From Bacillus sp. NEB1478 (GTDB taxonomy: Bacteria; Bacillota; Bacilli; Bacillales; Fictibacillaceae), in NCBI RefSeq assembly GCF_031582965.1, contig NZ_CP134049.1, positions 2,480,001 through 2,544,000 of the forward strand: a DNA stretch of 64,000 bases, in the 5' to 3' direction. Shown here one piece after another: positions 7,958-16,785 of this stretch. Under the pieces are notes generated by a model that saw nothing but the letters and a program-made list of their open reading frames with translations, made no database searches and had not been told where the DNA came from. Numbering within the stretch: the stretch's first letter is position 1; every line of letters starts with the position of its first letter. The translations under genes were made by a program, and so were the position numbers.

Positions 7958-8157
7958 TTTAAAAGTCTATTTTTTCACTTTTAACCGCTATTTTATTGAA
8001 AAAATGGACAATGATGTAATCCGAACCGTCCTATCCTAAAATACTGGTTGTTTTTACTCTTGTGAAGCTATCATTTTTATTTAATTCCATCGTAATCCCC
8101 AATATATCCACGTTATTTTCGATAATTCCACGTTAATGCCTAATATATCCACGCTAC
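7915..8157 (-). repeat. CGTGGATATAT repeat block with terminator, copy A
   Basis: Read on the minus strand from 8157, three to four units begin CGTGGATATATT or CGTGGAATTAT at 20-21-base spacing. About 50 bases later comes TTTTAGGATAGGACG, and about 90 bases after that the GACTCAAAGAG hairpin. The same blocks in the same order occur on the plus strand at 60690-60922; a third repeat array lies at 31805-31888. No gene is seen in the gap 7958-8398. Confidence 0.75.
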
Positions 8158-8176
8158 TCTCAAATAATCGATTTCC

Positions 8177-8222
8177 AACAAAAAAATGACCCAAAAGATT
8201 AATAGATCGTCTTTTGGTTCAC
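8177..8222 (-). terminator. Terminator downstream of the GNAT gene
   Basis: The minus strand has GAACCAAAAGAC, a loop, then TCTTTTGGGTC followed by seven T, about 175 bases after the GNAT stop codon. Confidence 0.7.
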
Positions 8223-8398
8223 TTTTGATATGGATTCAGTTAGCATTTATAGGTTTCTGCTCCTTGCTTCTGATTTAATGATAATATTAATTTCTGATGC
8301 CTCTCCCTGTTCAAAGTGATTTTTCATCTAGGACACATCAATTTACGTTTAATCTGTCTTCCTTTAAATACAAAATTATATAAGAGCATCGTTGATAA

Positions 8399-9238
8399 TT
8401 ATTCAGGAACATTTCTGACAGCCGTTTTTACTTGCTCTAATTCATTATTTCGTGAAGGAAAATTCATACTCCATAATCCGATATCCTTGAATCCAAGCCT
8501 TTTATAGATGGATCCTGCTTTCGGATTATCATAGAACAGGCAGAGTGTTTTCCCTTCTGCCAGCACATCCAGACATAATGCGTTCATACAAATCGTCGCC
8601 AATCCTTTTTTTCTTTTTTCCGGATGTGAGCAAACACCTACTATCATAGCGGATAAAGAGTTTTCAGCAGTCGTTGATGCACAAGAAACAACCTTGTCTC
8701 CTTCTTCAATGAAATAAGTTCGTCCTGTCTTCGTTGTAATCGATTGTTCTAAGCTTTGGCGCGCAGTCTGGCGAATATGGAATTCCTTGATCATACTTTT
8801 AAGCTGCATCAGTTTATCTACATCACTTAACTTTGCTATTTGAATACTTTCTCTGTTAGTTGCCCTATTTAAAAATCGATCGTCTTTTAACTCTGCAAAA
8901 TACGTTTCTTTTGTGCGTTCAAAATTTACATAGTTGTAAAATTGTTCTGTTATATCTTTTTTACCCGAAAGCATTTCGTACTCAGTATCACTGTTTATGA
9001 TTGTTGAAAATGCTTCAGCATTAATCACACCTTTTGCATATGGCAGATAGTTTCCCAAATAACGCAGAAGAATTCCTTGAATGTTTCCCTCATCATCCAC
9101 ATCTGCCCAAATATCTTGAAAGTCTGTTTCGTAACCGAAGTTTTCAATGTCAGCGATGATAAATAAATTTAATGCTGGTTCGGTACTAAGATATTCCATC
9201 ACCTTTTCGTGCCAGGTTTGATCTGTTTTTACAATCAT
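8399..9238 (-). CDS. GNAT-family N-acetyltransferase
   Basis: 279 residues. The C-terminal half (about 140-265) is a GNAT fold. Beta-4 and the acetyl-CoA loop are VGVCSHPEKRKKGLA, followed by TLCLFYDNPKAGSIYKRLGF, the usual C-terminal beta-5/alpha-4 region. The N-terminal half is a poorly conserved alpha/beta domain, so this is the two-domain type. The substrate cannot be told from sequence. GGAG lies ten bases before the ATG. It is a single-gene unit between terminators. Confidence 0.85.
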   Translation of the reverse strand: MIVKTDQTWHEKVMEYLSTEPALNLFIIADIENFGYETDFQDIWADVDDEGNIQGILLRYLGNYLPYAKGVINAEAFSTIINSDTEYEMLSGKKDITEQFYNYVNFERTKETYFAELKDDRFLNRATNRESIQIAKLSDVDKLMQLKSMIKEFHIRQTARQSLEQSITTKTGRTYFIEEGDKVVSCASTTAENSLSAMIVGVCSHPEKRKKGLATICMNALCLDVLAEGKTLCLFYDNPKAGSIYKRLGFKDIGLWSMNFPSRNNELEQVKTAVRNVPE

Positions 9239-9326
9239 CTGTCTGATACTCCAATCCTATATTTTCTATCTATTCTATAGGTAAATTGGAAAAAATCAAT
9301 ATAATTATTGTTAAATTTTTCTAAAT

Positions 9327-9352
9327 AAAAAACACTCATAAGAGTGTTTTAA
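9327..9352 (-). terminator. Terminator after the two-component operon
   Basis: AAAACACTCTTATGAGTGTTTTTT on the minus strand, a perfect ACACTC/GAGTGT stem, immediately after the response regulator stop. Confidence 0.88.
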
Positions 9353-9358
9353 AATGGC

Positions 9359-9997
9359 TTACATTGAAACGAGCTGATTTTGAACTGCATAGATAACTGC
9401 TTGAGAACGGCTTTTCACTTCCAGTTTCTTAAAGATCTTACTTACGTGAATCTTTACCGTTTTATCACTGATATACAATTTTTCAGCAATCTCTTTATTG
9501 CTTAATCCTTCAACTAAGCCGATCAAAACTTCTTGTTCACGGTCAGTAAGATTTGAATCTTCCCTCCTAACTTGCGTCTGCTGCAAGTGCATCGTGACAA
9601 GTTTCTTTGTCATACGAGGTGTAATCATTGATTCCCCGCGGTGTACAGCTTTAATAGCGTCAATTACATGTTCTGAAGGTGCATCTTTCAGTAAATAGCC
9701 ATCTGCTCCTGCTTTTAACGAAGCAAGCAAGTATTCATCATGTGTATACATCGTTAAGACTAATATCCGAGCGTTTGGTTTTTTTGCTTTTATAAGTGAT
9801 GTCGTCTCAACTCCGTTTATTCCGGGCAGGTTGATATCCATGATGATCACATCTGGTGACAATTTCTCAGCCAAGACTAGTGCCTCTTCGCCAGAAGTAG
9901 CTTCACCTGCTACTTGCATATCCTCTTCAAACGATATGATGTTTTTCAAACCATCTCTTAAAATAGCGTGGTCGTCTACAAGTAAAATATTAATCAA
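9359..9997 (-). CDS. NarL/LuxR-family response regulator
   Basis: 212 residues. The receiver domain spans 1-118, with the phosphorylatable Asp in [11 protein letters not shown], an acidic pair in LLVDDHAI, and Lys in LLKDAP. The LuxR-type helix-turn-helix lies at about 145-205 ([20 protein letters not shown]). I place the start at TTG 9997, because AGGAGG lies nine bases before it and it yields a standard N-terminus, (M)INILLVDDH. This overlaps the end of the kinase gene by 8 bases, so translation is coupled. It is phosphorylated by the neighbouring kinase. Targets are unknown; the layout recalls Bacillus YhcZ and LiaR-type regulators. Confidence 0.92.
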   Translation of the reverse strand: MINILLVDDHAILRDGLKNIISFEEDMQVAGEATSGEEALVLAEKLSPDVIIMDINLPGINGVETTSLIKAKKPNARILVLTMYTHDEYLLASLKAGADGYLLKDAPSEHVIDAIKAVHRGESMITPRMTKKLVTMHLQQTQVRREDSNLTDREQEVLIGLVEGLSNKEIAEKLYISDKTVKIHVSKIFKKLEVKSRSQAVIYAVQNQLVSM

Positions 9998-11819
9998 TTG
10001 AATGCGCCTCCTTTGGTTCCAAGTTCGGTATTTGCAATCTGATTTCTGTACCTTTTCCTTTAGCTGATTCAATATGAAGTGCGGCTCCAAGACTCTCTGC
10101 AAGTTCATTCATGTTTAAAATACCATAATGAGGTTCATTTTTAGCTTTTATCATAGATTCATAAAGTGAAAAACCAATTCCATCATCTTTTATTTTAAAG
10201 AGAACTTGTTCATTTGAATAACTTAGAAGAATATCAACTTTGTTCGCTTTTGCATGTTTAATTGTGTTGTGAAGGCTTTCTTGAAAGATATCAAATATCA
10301 CTTTCTCAACCATCGTACTCAGCTGCCTGAATTCTCCCCGCTCTTGAAAACGAATCTGAAACGGTTGACCTTCTTCTTTTACGAAATTTATTTTTGCTTG
10401 AATTGCTTGAAGTAATCCAATCCGTTCTGTAGGATATGGTCTTAAAGCGTAAATGGACTCTCTCAGTTCTTGCAAACTTCCTCGCAGCTTTTCTGTGCTG
10501 AGTGCAACTAAATCTTTCGTTCTGTCTGGTTTAGTTGTGAAAAGGCGTCCTGCAGTTTCGAGCTGCATGACAGATCCCGCTAGTGTTTGGGCAATCCCAT
10601 CATGGATTTCACGCGCAATGCGGTTTCTCTCCTCTAATAATACCCGCTTTTCTCTTTCTGATAATAACAACTTTGTTTTCCATACAACGGTTAGCTGGTT
10701 AACAAGGGTTGCCATCGATTGGGAATCGATACTTCTAAAAGAGTTCGTCCTCGTTCTCCCTGTAATCAATACACCCATCACTTCACCTTCAGTAATCAAT
10801 GGGGACACCATTATAGATTTGATGCTTGCTTTAAAAAAGGAAAAAGCCCATTCATTTTCTTTCGTTTTTTGATTAAATAAATACTGGACCTGGTCTTTTT
10901 CAAACCTCTTCATCACGGTTTCCGTTAATTGATTCCCTGACAATACTTCACCGCTTTCATATATGTTTCGCCACGCTTGTCCATCGTTTAAAAACAGCAG
11001 AACGGCATCTGTACCTAAAAATTCTAAGATAGGCAGCTCCACTTTTTCAAGCCAGTCTTTTGACGGCAAGTGCTCATTAAAATTTGTACTAATATCATAT
11101 AAAGCCTTTAACCTGTTTCTTTCCTGCTGCAACCGCGCGATAAAGGATGAGATTAAGGTAATGGCTACAAGTGGTGAGAAGAAAAAAATATAAGAAAAAA
11201 CATCGACAATACCTCTGTTTTGATTACCGAGAGCCACCATTAATGTTACGTACAGAATCGAGAATAAGGCAACAAGTGATTCTGAAATGGTCTTTGTCTT
11301 CCATATCTTGAGAGTATAAGGCATTGGCCGGATCCATAATAAAACATCTATGATAAGGTTATTAAACAAGAAATAAAGCAAAGTAATCAATATCATGCGT
11401 ATTTCTGCGAACCAGAGAGGCGCTAATCCTTTTGCAATCGTTTCTAATAAGAAATTTGATGCATGTATAGCACCAAAAAAACTGATAGCGAGCTGTGCTG
11501 GAGTAAAAAAAACAACACGTAATGGTCGCTTGTTTAGGGCATTTACTGTAAAAATAACAGCTCCAAAGATAAAAATTGCCATTCCCCAGCCATAAAGAAG
11601 CTCAATTGTATAAACAAGAGGAAAACTTAAAGAACTAAAACCTTTCCAAACTGGAATCGGAAAAAATTCTGTAATCAACAGCAGCATTAATAACGCTGAA
11701 AAAATAAGAAGGTCAGGGATTGGCGATAAAAAGAATGCACTATAGAGCCAAGTAAGTAAACCAGCCGCTATGATTAACGAAATAAAACGAATTGCTGCCG
11801 CTTCACGATTTAGTCCCAC
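9990..11819 (-). CDS. Membrane sensor histidine kinase with GAF domain
   Basis: 609 residues. Residues 1-225 hold about seven membrane helices with short loops, a MASE-like sensor. Residues 245-375 are a GAF-like domain. The HisKA_3 dimerisation helix carries the phosphate-accepting His in [18 protein letters not shown] (~410), and the HATPase_c domain has DDGIGF and GILNM. This is the NarX/DegS type of kinase, close to YhcY apart from the multi-pass N-terminus. GTG 11819 has AGAGGTG five bases upstream. It forms an operon with the response regulator. The stimulus is not evident; a membrane or small-molecule cue is likely. Confidence 0.92.
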   Translation of the reverse strand: MGLNREAAAIRFISLIIAAGLLTWLYSAFFLSPIPDLLIFSALLMLLLITEFFPIPVWKGFSSLSFPLVYTIELLYGWGMAIFIFGAVIFTVNALNKRPLRVVFFTPAQLAISFFGAIHASNFLLETIAKGLAPLWFAEIRMILITLLYFLFNNLIIDVLLWIRPMPYTLKIWKTKTISESLVALFSILYVTLMVALGNQNRGIVDVFSYIFFFSPLVAITLISSFIARLQQERNRLKALYDISTNFNEHLPSKDWLEKVELPILEFLGTDAVLLFLNDGQAWRNIYESGEVLSGNQLTETVMKRFEKDQVQYLFNQKTKENEWAFSFFKASIKSIMVSPLITEGEVMGVLITGRTRTNSFRSIDSQSMATLVNQLTVVWKTKLLLSEREKRVLLEERNRIAREIHDGIAQTLAGSVMQLETAGRLFTTKPDRTKDLVALSTEKLRGSLQELRESIYALRPYPTERIGLLQAIQAKINFVKEEGQPFQIRFQERGEFRQLSTMVEKVIFDIFQESLHNTIKHAKANKVDILLSYSNEQVLFKIKDDGIGFSLYESMIKAKNEPHYGILNMNELAESLGAALHIESAKGKGTEIRLQIPNLEPKEAHSID

Positions 11820-11907
11820 AATTACACCTCTTTTAGAAAAATTCTGTTAATTTATTATAACACAGGGTAAAACCAACAATTTCAATCCAATATGTGGGTT
11901 TTAAAGC

Positions 11908-11956
11908 GAAAAAAACCGAAATTGGCTAGTTAGCATATACCTTTAACCAATTTCGG
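11908..11956 (-). terminator. Terminator after mgtE
   Basis: The minus strand has CCGAAATTGG and CCAATTTCGG around a 21-base loop, followed by seven T. Confidence 0.9.
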
Positions 11957-11982
11957 AATACTGCAATTTTTATACATCGTGA

Positions 11983-13341
11983 TTATAAAAGATGAGATAA
12001 GAACATCGTTGCTGTCCCAAAGTAAACAAGTAATGAAAAAATATCATTCAATGTAGTAATAAGTGGACCGGATGCAACGGCTGGATCGACTTTAAAACGG
12101 TAAAGCAGCAATGGAATCAATGTTCCTGCTAATGTACCTATTATTAAAGTAAAGAATAAGGAACTGCCAACGACCATACCTAATATGAGGTTCCCTTTCC
12201 ACAAATAAGCAACAAGTGCGATTAAAATACCGCAAGTTACGCCTATAATAAAACCTACTCCGAATTCCCGAAGAATCAATTTAATAATGGTCGCTTTGTC
12301 GATATCGTTTGAAACGAGCCCGCGAACAACAACCGCGAGCGATTGGGTTCCAGTATTCCCCGTCATACCTGCGATCATAGGCATGAAGTATGTGAGTGCA
12401 ACAACCCGGTGTATCGTACTTTCAAAGTTACTGATGATACTTCCGGATAATATACCGATAAAAAGCAATAGAATAAGCCATGGCAACCGTCTATAGGATG
12501 CAACGATTGCACTCGTTTGGAAGTCGATTGATTTACCAGTCGCTGATAACTTTTCAATATCTTCGTTCGCCTCTTCTATTAAAACGTCGAGGACATCATC
12601 GACTGTTACAATACCAATTAACCGTTCTTGTTCATCAAGTACCGGTACTGCGATAAAATCATAACGCTCAATGGTTCGGGCAACTTCTTCCTGGTCCATA
12701 TCAGCAGGAACGGCAATAACCCTGCTGTACATAATTTCTTCAATTTTTTCATCCATCTCAGCTAATAATAGATCTCTGTACGAAACAACCCCAACTAGCT
12801 TTTTTTCATCATTAATGACATACAAGTAATAAATGTTTTCAGCAAATCCGGCAAATGTCTTTAGTTTTTCAACCGCATCACGAACGGTGTAGACTTGAGG
12901 AATCCATACAAAACGATTCGTCATGATCCCGCCGGCCGTATCAGATTCGTACTGCATCAGACTTTGAACAGATTTGGATTCGTCTGCCTTCATGGATCCT
13001 AGGAAATCTTGAAGTTCATTCACGTCAAGGTTTGCCAGCAAATCCGCCAGGTCATCGTTTTCCATCAAGTTCATAATATGAGATGAACGCTCGATGCCCA
13101 ATTTATGCAGGATCTCCATCTGCAAGTCACTTTCTAATTCCTGAATCAGCGATGCTATCTGTCTGGTAGTTAAGAAAGTAACAAATTTATGCCTATGCTT
13201 CTCAGGCAAATTTTTATAAACGATGGCAATATCGTAAGGATGAAGTTCGTCCATTAACAATTGAAATTCTTTTTTTCGAAGCTCTTTTAAGTTTTTTATG
13301 ACATATAATAAAATTTCGTTTTCTGACATTTCTTTAAACAA
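11983..13341 (-). CDS. mgtE: Magnesium transporter MgtE
   Basis: 452 residues in the full MgtE layout. The cytoplasmic helical N domain is residues 1-130, two CBS domains span ~135-255, a plug helix follows, and five membrane helices fill 285-452. The ion-path signature PMIAGMTGNTGTQSLAVVVRG is present, with the pore Asp in the last helices (RFKVDPAVASGPL). MgtE is a Mg2+-gated channel of the cell membrane. TTG 13341 has GGGAGGTGA nine bases upstream; an ATG five codons later is the alternative. I looked for a magnesium (M-box) riboswitch in the 150 bases upstream and saw none. Another Mg2+ transporter, corA, lies at 36.4 kb. Confidence 0.93.
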   Translation of the reverse strand: MFKEMSENEILLYVIKNLKELRKKEFQLLMDELHPYDIAIVYKNLPEKHRHKFVTFLTTRQIASLIQELESDLQMEILHKLGIERSSHIMNLMENDDLADLLANLDVNELQDFLGSMKADESKSVQSLMQYESDTAGGIMTNRFVWIPQVYTVRDAVEKLKTFAGFAENIYYLYVINDEKKLVGVVSYRDLLLAEMDEKIEEIMYSRVIAVPADMDQEEVARTIERYDFIAVPVLDEQERLIGIVTVDDVLDVLIEEANEDIEKLSATGKSIDFQTSAIVASYRRLPWLILLLFIGILSGSIISNFESTIHRVVALTYFMPMIAGMTGNTGTQSLAVVVRGLVSNDIDKATIIKLILREFGVGFIIGVTCGILIALVAYLWKGNLILGMVVGSSLFFTLIIGTLAGTLIPLLLYRFKVDPAVASGPLITTLNDIFSLLVYFGTATMFLSHLL

Positions 13342-13446
13342 GGAACGTCACCTCCCTTACAAAATACCTATTCATTATAAGTGATTTTTCTATATGTGAC
13401 TATGTATGTGAATATAATAATACCCTTATTTTTTGTTTTTTCCATA

Positions 13447-13482
13447 GAAAAAACCATCCTAATATTGTGATTAAGATGGTTT
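13447..13482 (-). terminator. Terminator after the DoxX-family gene
   Basis: AAACCATCTTAAT and ATTAGGATGGTTT with a short loop and a T run on the minus strand. Confidence 0.85.
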
Positions 13483-13509
13483 AGTACTTTTTATTCGATT
13501 AGTTGTTTA

Positions 13510-13908
13510 TTAAAACCATAAATGATCGAGTGAATAAGTCCCTGCACCAATTAATGCAACCCCGATTACGACAGCAATTAATACTAAGTTAAATTCATAT
13601 CCATTCGCCGTTACCCAAAAACCATTCTTCAAGTGAACTTTTGCTATAGCGACGACCATTGTTGCCGCAATTAAAATTGCTCCTACTGTTGTAAATAGCC
13701 CTGAAGCGAATAGCAAACCGCCAAAAAATTCGGCTAACCCTGCTAAAAGTGCCATCGTATAACCTGGTTTGATTCCGATTGATTCCATCCAGCCACCAGT
13801 TCCTTTTAAGCCGTAGCCTCCAAACCAGCCAAACAATTTTTGAGCGCCATGACCAACAAGTGCCAAGCCTACAACAAGACGAATAATTAATAATCCTAAA
13901 GATAGCAT
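13510..13908 (-). CDS. DoxX-family membrane protein
   Basis: 132 residues and four membrane helices. The family signature is visible: RLVVGLALVGHGAQKLFGWFGG near the N-terminus and LAGLAEFFGGLLFASGLFT in the middle. DoxX-family proteins of Bacillus such as CatD and MhqP are induced by quinones, catechol or thiol stress and are thought to act with membrane redox partners. AGAGGG precedes the ATG. A good sigma-A promoter with an internal direct repeat lies upstream. The gene is monocistronic. Confidence 0.88.
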   Translation of the reverse strand: MLSLGLLIIRLVVGLALVGHGAQKLFGWFGGYGLKGTGGWMESIGIKPGYTMALLAGLAEFFGGLLFASGLFTTVGAILIAATMVVAIAKVHLKNGFWVTANGYEFNLVLIAVVIGVALIGAGTYSLDHLWF

Positions 13909-13964
13909 AAATAATTCCCTCTTTCTTTTTTAATTTTTTATTTAATAACTTACTTTATGTTAGT

Positions 13965-13994
13965 ATATTACGATATGTCACTTACTTATGTCAA
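13965..13994 (-). promoter_or_regulatory. Promoter of the DoxX gene
   Basis: The minus strand has TTGACA (13989-13994), 18 bases and TAATAT (13965-13970). The direct repeat ACATAAGTAAGT / ACATAAAGTAAGT starts at the -35 and again past the -10, a plausible operator pair; which protein binds is not shown. Confidence 0.7.
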
Positions 13995-14022
13995 GCTACT
14001 TTAAAAAAATAAAATGGTGGGT

Positions 14023-14061
14023 AAAAAAAATGCCGCACCCCTTATTTAAGGATATGCGGCG
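14023..14061 (-). terminator. Terminator after methionine aminopeptidase
   Basis: CGCCGCATATCCTTA pairs with the downstream GGGTGCGGCA on the minus strand, followed by eight T. Confidence 0.85.
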
Positions 14062-14071
14062 TAATCATAAT

Positions 14072-14821
14072 TTACGTCTGTTCAGTTAAAATAATTGGAC
14101 CCTTTTTTGTAATGGCGATTGTATGCTCATATTGTGCAGATAAACTGCCATCAAAAGTCAGTGCTGACCAGCCATCACCAGCCATTGTTAAAAACGGCAA
14201 ACCTTGATTTAAGATGGGTTCGATCGTAATAACCATACCTTCTTTTAGCTCCTCCCCCGTATTGCGTTCTCCAACATGGTGTACTTGAGGTTCTTCATGA
14301 ATCTTTTGTCCAATGCCATGCCCAATAAATTCTCTTACTATGGAATATCCTTTTTTGTCAGCATATGATTGAATGGCGTAACCGATATCACCAATGCGAT
14401 TACCAATTTGTGCTTTTTCAATCCCTTTATATAGCGCTTCTTTTGCTGTTTTCATAATTCTTTCTGCACTGTAAGATAACGTACCTACCCCGTAAGACCA
14501 AGCTGAGTCAGCCAGCCACCCATTTAACTCAACGACAAAATCAATCGTTACAATATCGCCGTTCTTAAGCGGTATTTTATTTGGAAGCCCATGACAAGCG
14601 ACATTGTTTACTGAACCACATGTAGCAAAAGGATAGCCCATATAATCTTTTTGCACCGCTTTTGCACCATTGCTTTCCAAGTAATGATCCACATATTGAT
14701 CGATTTCCCAAGTTGTAATGCCTTCATGAATTTTTTTAGCCAGCGATTTATGACAAGAAGCAAGCAGTTGACCAGCACGATGCATCTTTTCAATTTGTTC
14801 ATTTGTTTTGTAATGAATCAA
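14072..14821 (-). CDS. map: Type I methionine aminopeptidase
   Basis: 249 residues in a pita-bread fold. The five metal ligands are the Asp in VTIDFVVEL, the Asp in WLADSAWSYGVG, the His in EFIGHGIG, the Glu in ITIEPIL and the Glu in QYEHTIAI; the catalytic His of ACHGLPN is also present. It removes the initiator Met from new proteins in the cytoplasm. It stands outside a ribosomal-protein operon, so it probably corresponds to the second, YflG/MapB-type enzyme of Bacillus. TTG 14821 has GGGAG nine bases upstream and gives the usual IHYKTNEQI start; the frame runs further upstream without a site. Confidence 0.92.
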   Translation of the reverse strand: MIHYKTNEQIEKMHRAGQLLASCHKSLAKKIHEGITTWEIDQYVDHYLESNGAKAVQKDYMGYPFATCGSVNNVACHGLPNKIPLKNGDIVTIDFVVELNGWLADSAWSYGVGTLSYSAERIMKTAKEALYKGIEKAQIGNRIGDIGYAIQSYADKKGYSIVREFIGHGIGQKIHEEPQVHHVGERNTGEELKEGMVITIEPILNQGLPFLTMAGDGWSALTFDGSLSAQYEHTIAITKKGPIILTEQT

Positions 14822-15010
14822 TTTAAATACTCCCTTCTCCCATGTAAAAACTATATTCCACTGAAAATATATGTGTGCTTGATTAATGAGGAGGAGGGGG
14901 ACTGACCCCAAACAATTTATTTTTCTTTATGTTTTTAGGAATCTTCCTATGAGAAGTTATTCTTTTTAAAGCCAAATTTTTTCCGTTTTCACTATTCCAA
15001 GGTGCAAAAC

Positions 15011-15054
15011 AAAAGACTCAAAAGTCAGCTTACTGGCTGTCTTTTGAGTCTTTA
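15011..15054 (-). terminator. Terminator after the TVP38-family gene
   Basis: AAGACTCAAAAGACAGCC and GGCTGACTTTTGAGTCTT-type arms with a short loop; usable on both strands. The ACTCAAAAG arm is shared with hairpins at 7915 and 60885. Confidence 0.85.
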
Positions 15055-15081
15055 ACGTAATTATCATATTATTACTGTAAA

Positions 15082-15701
15082 TCATGCCTGGCGTTCAGAG
15101 GATTTCAATCTGGATTCTACTATTTTTCCGCCGAGCCATAACACGAATATCCCAAATACAATCAGTCCTAATTTCAATGGACTTTTTAGAACATCTACAA
15201 AATCATATCCGATAAAGAGACGATCGCGATCATGACAAGTTTTCCAAGCGTCAAGGATAAAATGAAAGTTCGTGTATTAATTCTCGACAATCCACCAACT
15301 ACATTAATTAGCGCTGACGGTGAGAACGGAAAACAATAAATGAGGAACAGCATCCCAAATCCGTGTCGTTCCACCCAATTTAACATACGGGTTGTATTTG
15401 CGTGCCTGTTTAAGAAATCCAAGAACTTTTTTTGTCCGAATCTCCGTACGACTAAAAATACAATTATGGAGCCTAAGCAGACCCCGATCCAAGAATATAA
15501 AAAACCTAACCAAAATCCATATGCGGCTGCGTTTCCAGCTACTACAATGAATAAAGGCAAGATTGGTAAAAACGATTCAAGCATCGGAAGCAATATACCT
15601 GGTAAAAAACCAAGATCACGATATTGTTCAAGTAAATTAAGTATATTTTTTTCTGTAAAATACTGCTGCAAGTTTCTCCAGTCCATCGGTCGCTCACCCA
15701 T
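15082..15701 (-). pseudogene. TVP38/TMEM64-family membrane protein, frameshifted
   Basis: A 168-codon frame from ATG 15701 encodes a typical TVP38-family (YdjX/YtxB-type, DedA-like) membrane protein with FPFSPSALINVVGG as the core motif. It ends abruptly at 15195 just after LGKLVMIAIVS. The next frame continues with FIGYDFVDVLKSPLKLGL, a final membrane helix and a basic tail, and stops at 15082. One extra T in the T run at 15214-15216 (minus strand TCTTTATC read as TCTTTTATC) would restore a protein of about 205 residues, the usual family length. So this is a 1-base deletion, a sequencing error, or less likely a -1 frameshift. AGGAAG precedes the ATG. Confidence 0.82.
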
Positions 15702-15774
15702 TTCTTCCTCATACCCTCATCGTTGCCATTGTTCACTCATTTAAAACCGATTACAGGAAAAACAAGGAGTTCTT

Positions 15775-16152
15775 TCAATTTATTTTATCATATTTTTTTC
15801 CGGCTTTAATACCAAGAATATATAAACAAAAAACGGTGATGAGAACCTCTGGAATCAAAAATAAAATCACCGAATGATCAAGGGCTGAAGTTTCAGGACT
15901 ATTCGGAAACAGCAGCCAATAAAACGAAACGGAACCATGAAGAAGAATTCCAATCGCCGCGATCCCTTTCAACAAAGCAGGAAGACTCAGGCGATTAATT
16001 GAAAGCAATATTACCGCAATTCCCCAAAATAATAGCAGATAACCCCACGTGTTAAATCCTTTCGTCTTAAAAAGAAGAGGGCTTGTAATATACATGATTC
16101 CTATAAAAACCGATAATAGACCTGAAAACGAAAACAATCGCCATGGAGCCAT
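15775..16152 (-). CDS. Four-helix membrane protein, unknown
   Basis: 125 residues with four evenly spaced membrane helices (about 7-24, 38-53, 61-80, 95-115) and a basic C-terminal tail. No family motif is recognised. GGAAGGGAG lies upstream of ATG 16152. It lies 73 bases before the TVP38-family gene on the same strand and may be cotranscribed with it. Confidence 0.7.
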   Translation of the reverse strand: MAPWRLFSFSGLLSVFIGIMYITSPLLFKTKGFNTWGYLLLFWGIAVILLSINRLSLPALLKGIAAIGILLHGSVSFYWLLFPNSPETSALDHSVILFLIPEVLITVFCLYILGIKAGKKYDKIN

Positions 16153-16174
16153 ATCTTTACTCCCTTCCTAAATG

Positions 16175-16217
16175 TAAAAGAAAACCGTCGCACCACATGA
16201 TGTCAGACGGTTTTCTG
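16175..16217 (-). terminator. Terminator after the PNPOx-like gene
   Basis: AGAAAACCGTC and GACGGTTTTCT arms flank a 20-base loop, with T-rich tails on both strands. Confidence 0.85.
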
Positions 16218-16236
16218 CGATTATCCGTTATTATGT

Positions 16237-16692
16237 TTATGACATTAAAGCTTGGTACACTTTTTCGTCTAGTTCTTTCGCTTTCTTTTCATTATACGTT
16301 TTTTCATATACAGGTTCCTGTACGATCTTCGCACCCCAGAACATACTTTCAAAAACATGTTCAATATCTACTTCGATTTTTGATAGTTTCAATGGAACGT
16401 CATCCATAGTGTCTTCAAGAATGTTCGCTTTTCCGTTAATGGAATAAACCGTTTCGAGTGCAACTACAGTTAGAACAACATTGGAATTTGCCTTTATATT
16501 TGTTACGATCCGAGAATTGTTTGTAACGGTAAAACGGATTTTGCTTTCAGATAAACTCTTTACCCAGGAAATCGCATTAATAGATGGTCCATTGGATTCT
16601 GCATCTATTGTTCCGAGTAATACGAGCTGTTCTCCTTGCAGGTATTCAAACAGTTCTGGACTTAATGTTGCAGGTATTTCCTGTTTCGCCAT
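16237..16692 (-). CDS. Pyridoxamine 5'-phosphate oxidase-like flavin protein
   Basis: 151 residues in a split-barrel FMN-binding pattern: LVLLGTIDAESNGPSINAISWV forms the first strands and RFTVTNNSRIVTNIKAN the conserved middle. Members bind FMN or related cofactors and act on varied substrates; the substrate here is unknown. ATG 16692 has AAGGTGG eight bases upstream; the GTG four codons earlier falls inside that site. It follows the isoaspartyl dipeptidase gene by 93 bases on the same strand. Confidence 0.82.
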   Translation of the reverse strand: MAKQEIPATLSPELFEYLQGEQLVLLGTIDAESNGPSINAISWVKSLSESKIRFTVTNNSRIVTNIKANSNVVLTVVALETVYSINGKANILEDTMDDVPLKLSKIEVDIEHVFESMFWGAKIVQEPVYEKTYNEKKAKELDEKVYQALMS

Positions 16693-16785
16693 AATAGTCG
16701 CCACCTTACATTTTTTGTATTATGTATGGTGTTTATTTTATCATAATTTTCTAACTTTAAATAGAAAAAGGCGTTGTTTCTACCC

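Noticed and set aside
13342..13500. Magnesium (M-box) riboswitch before mgtE
   Set aside because: I looked for the conserved M-box blocks here and upstream of corA and found none; a terminator and plain promoter sequence explain the gap.
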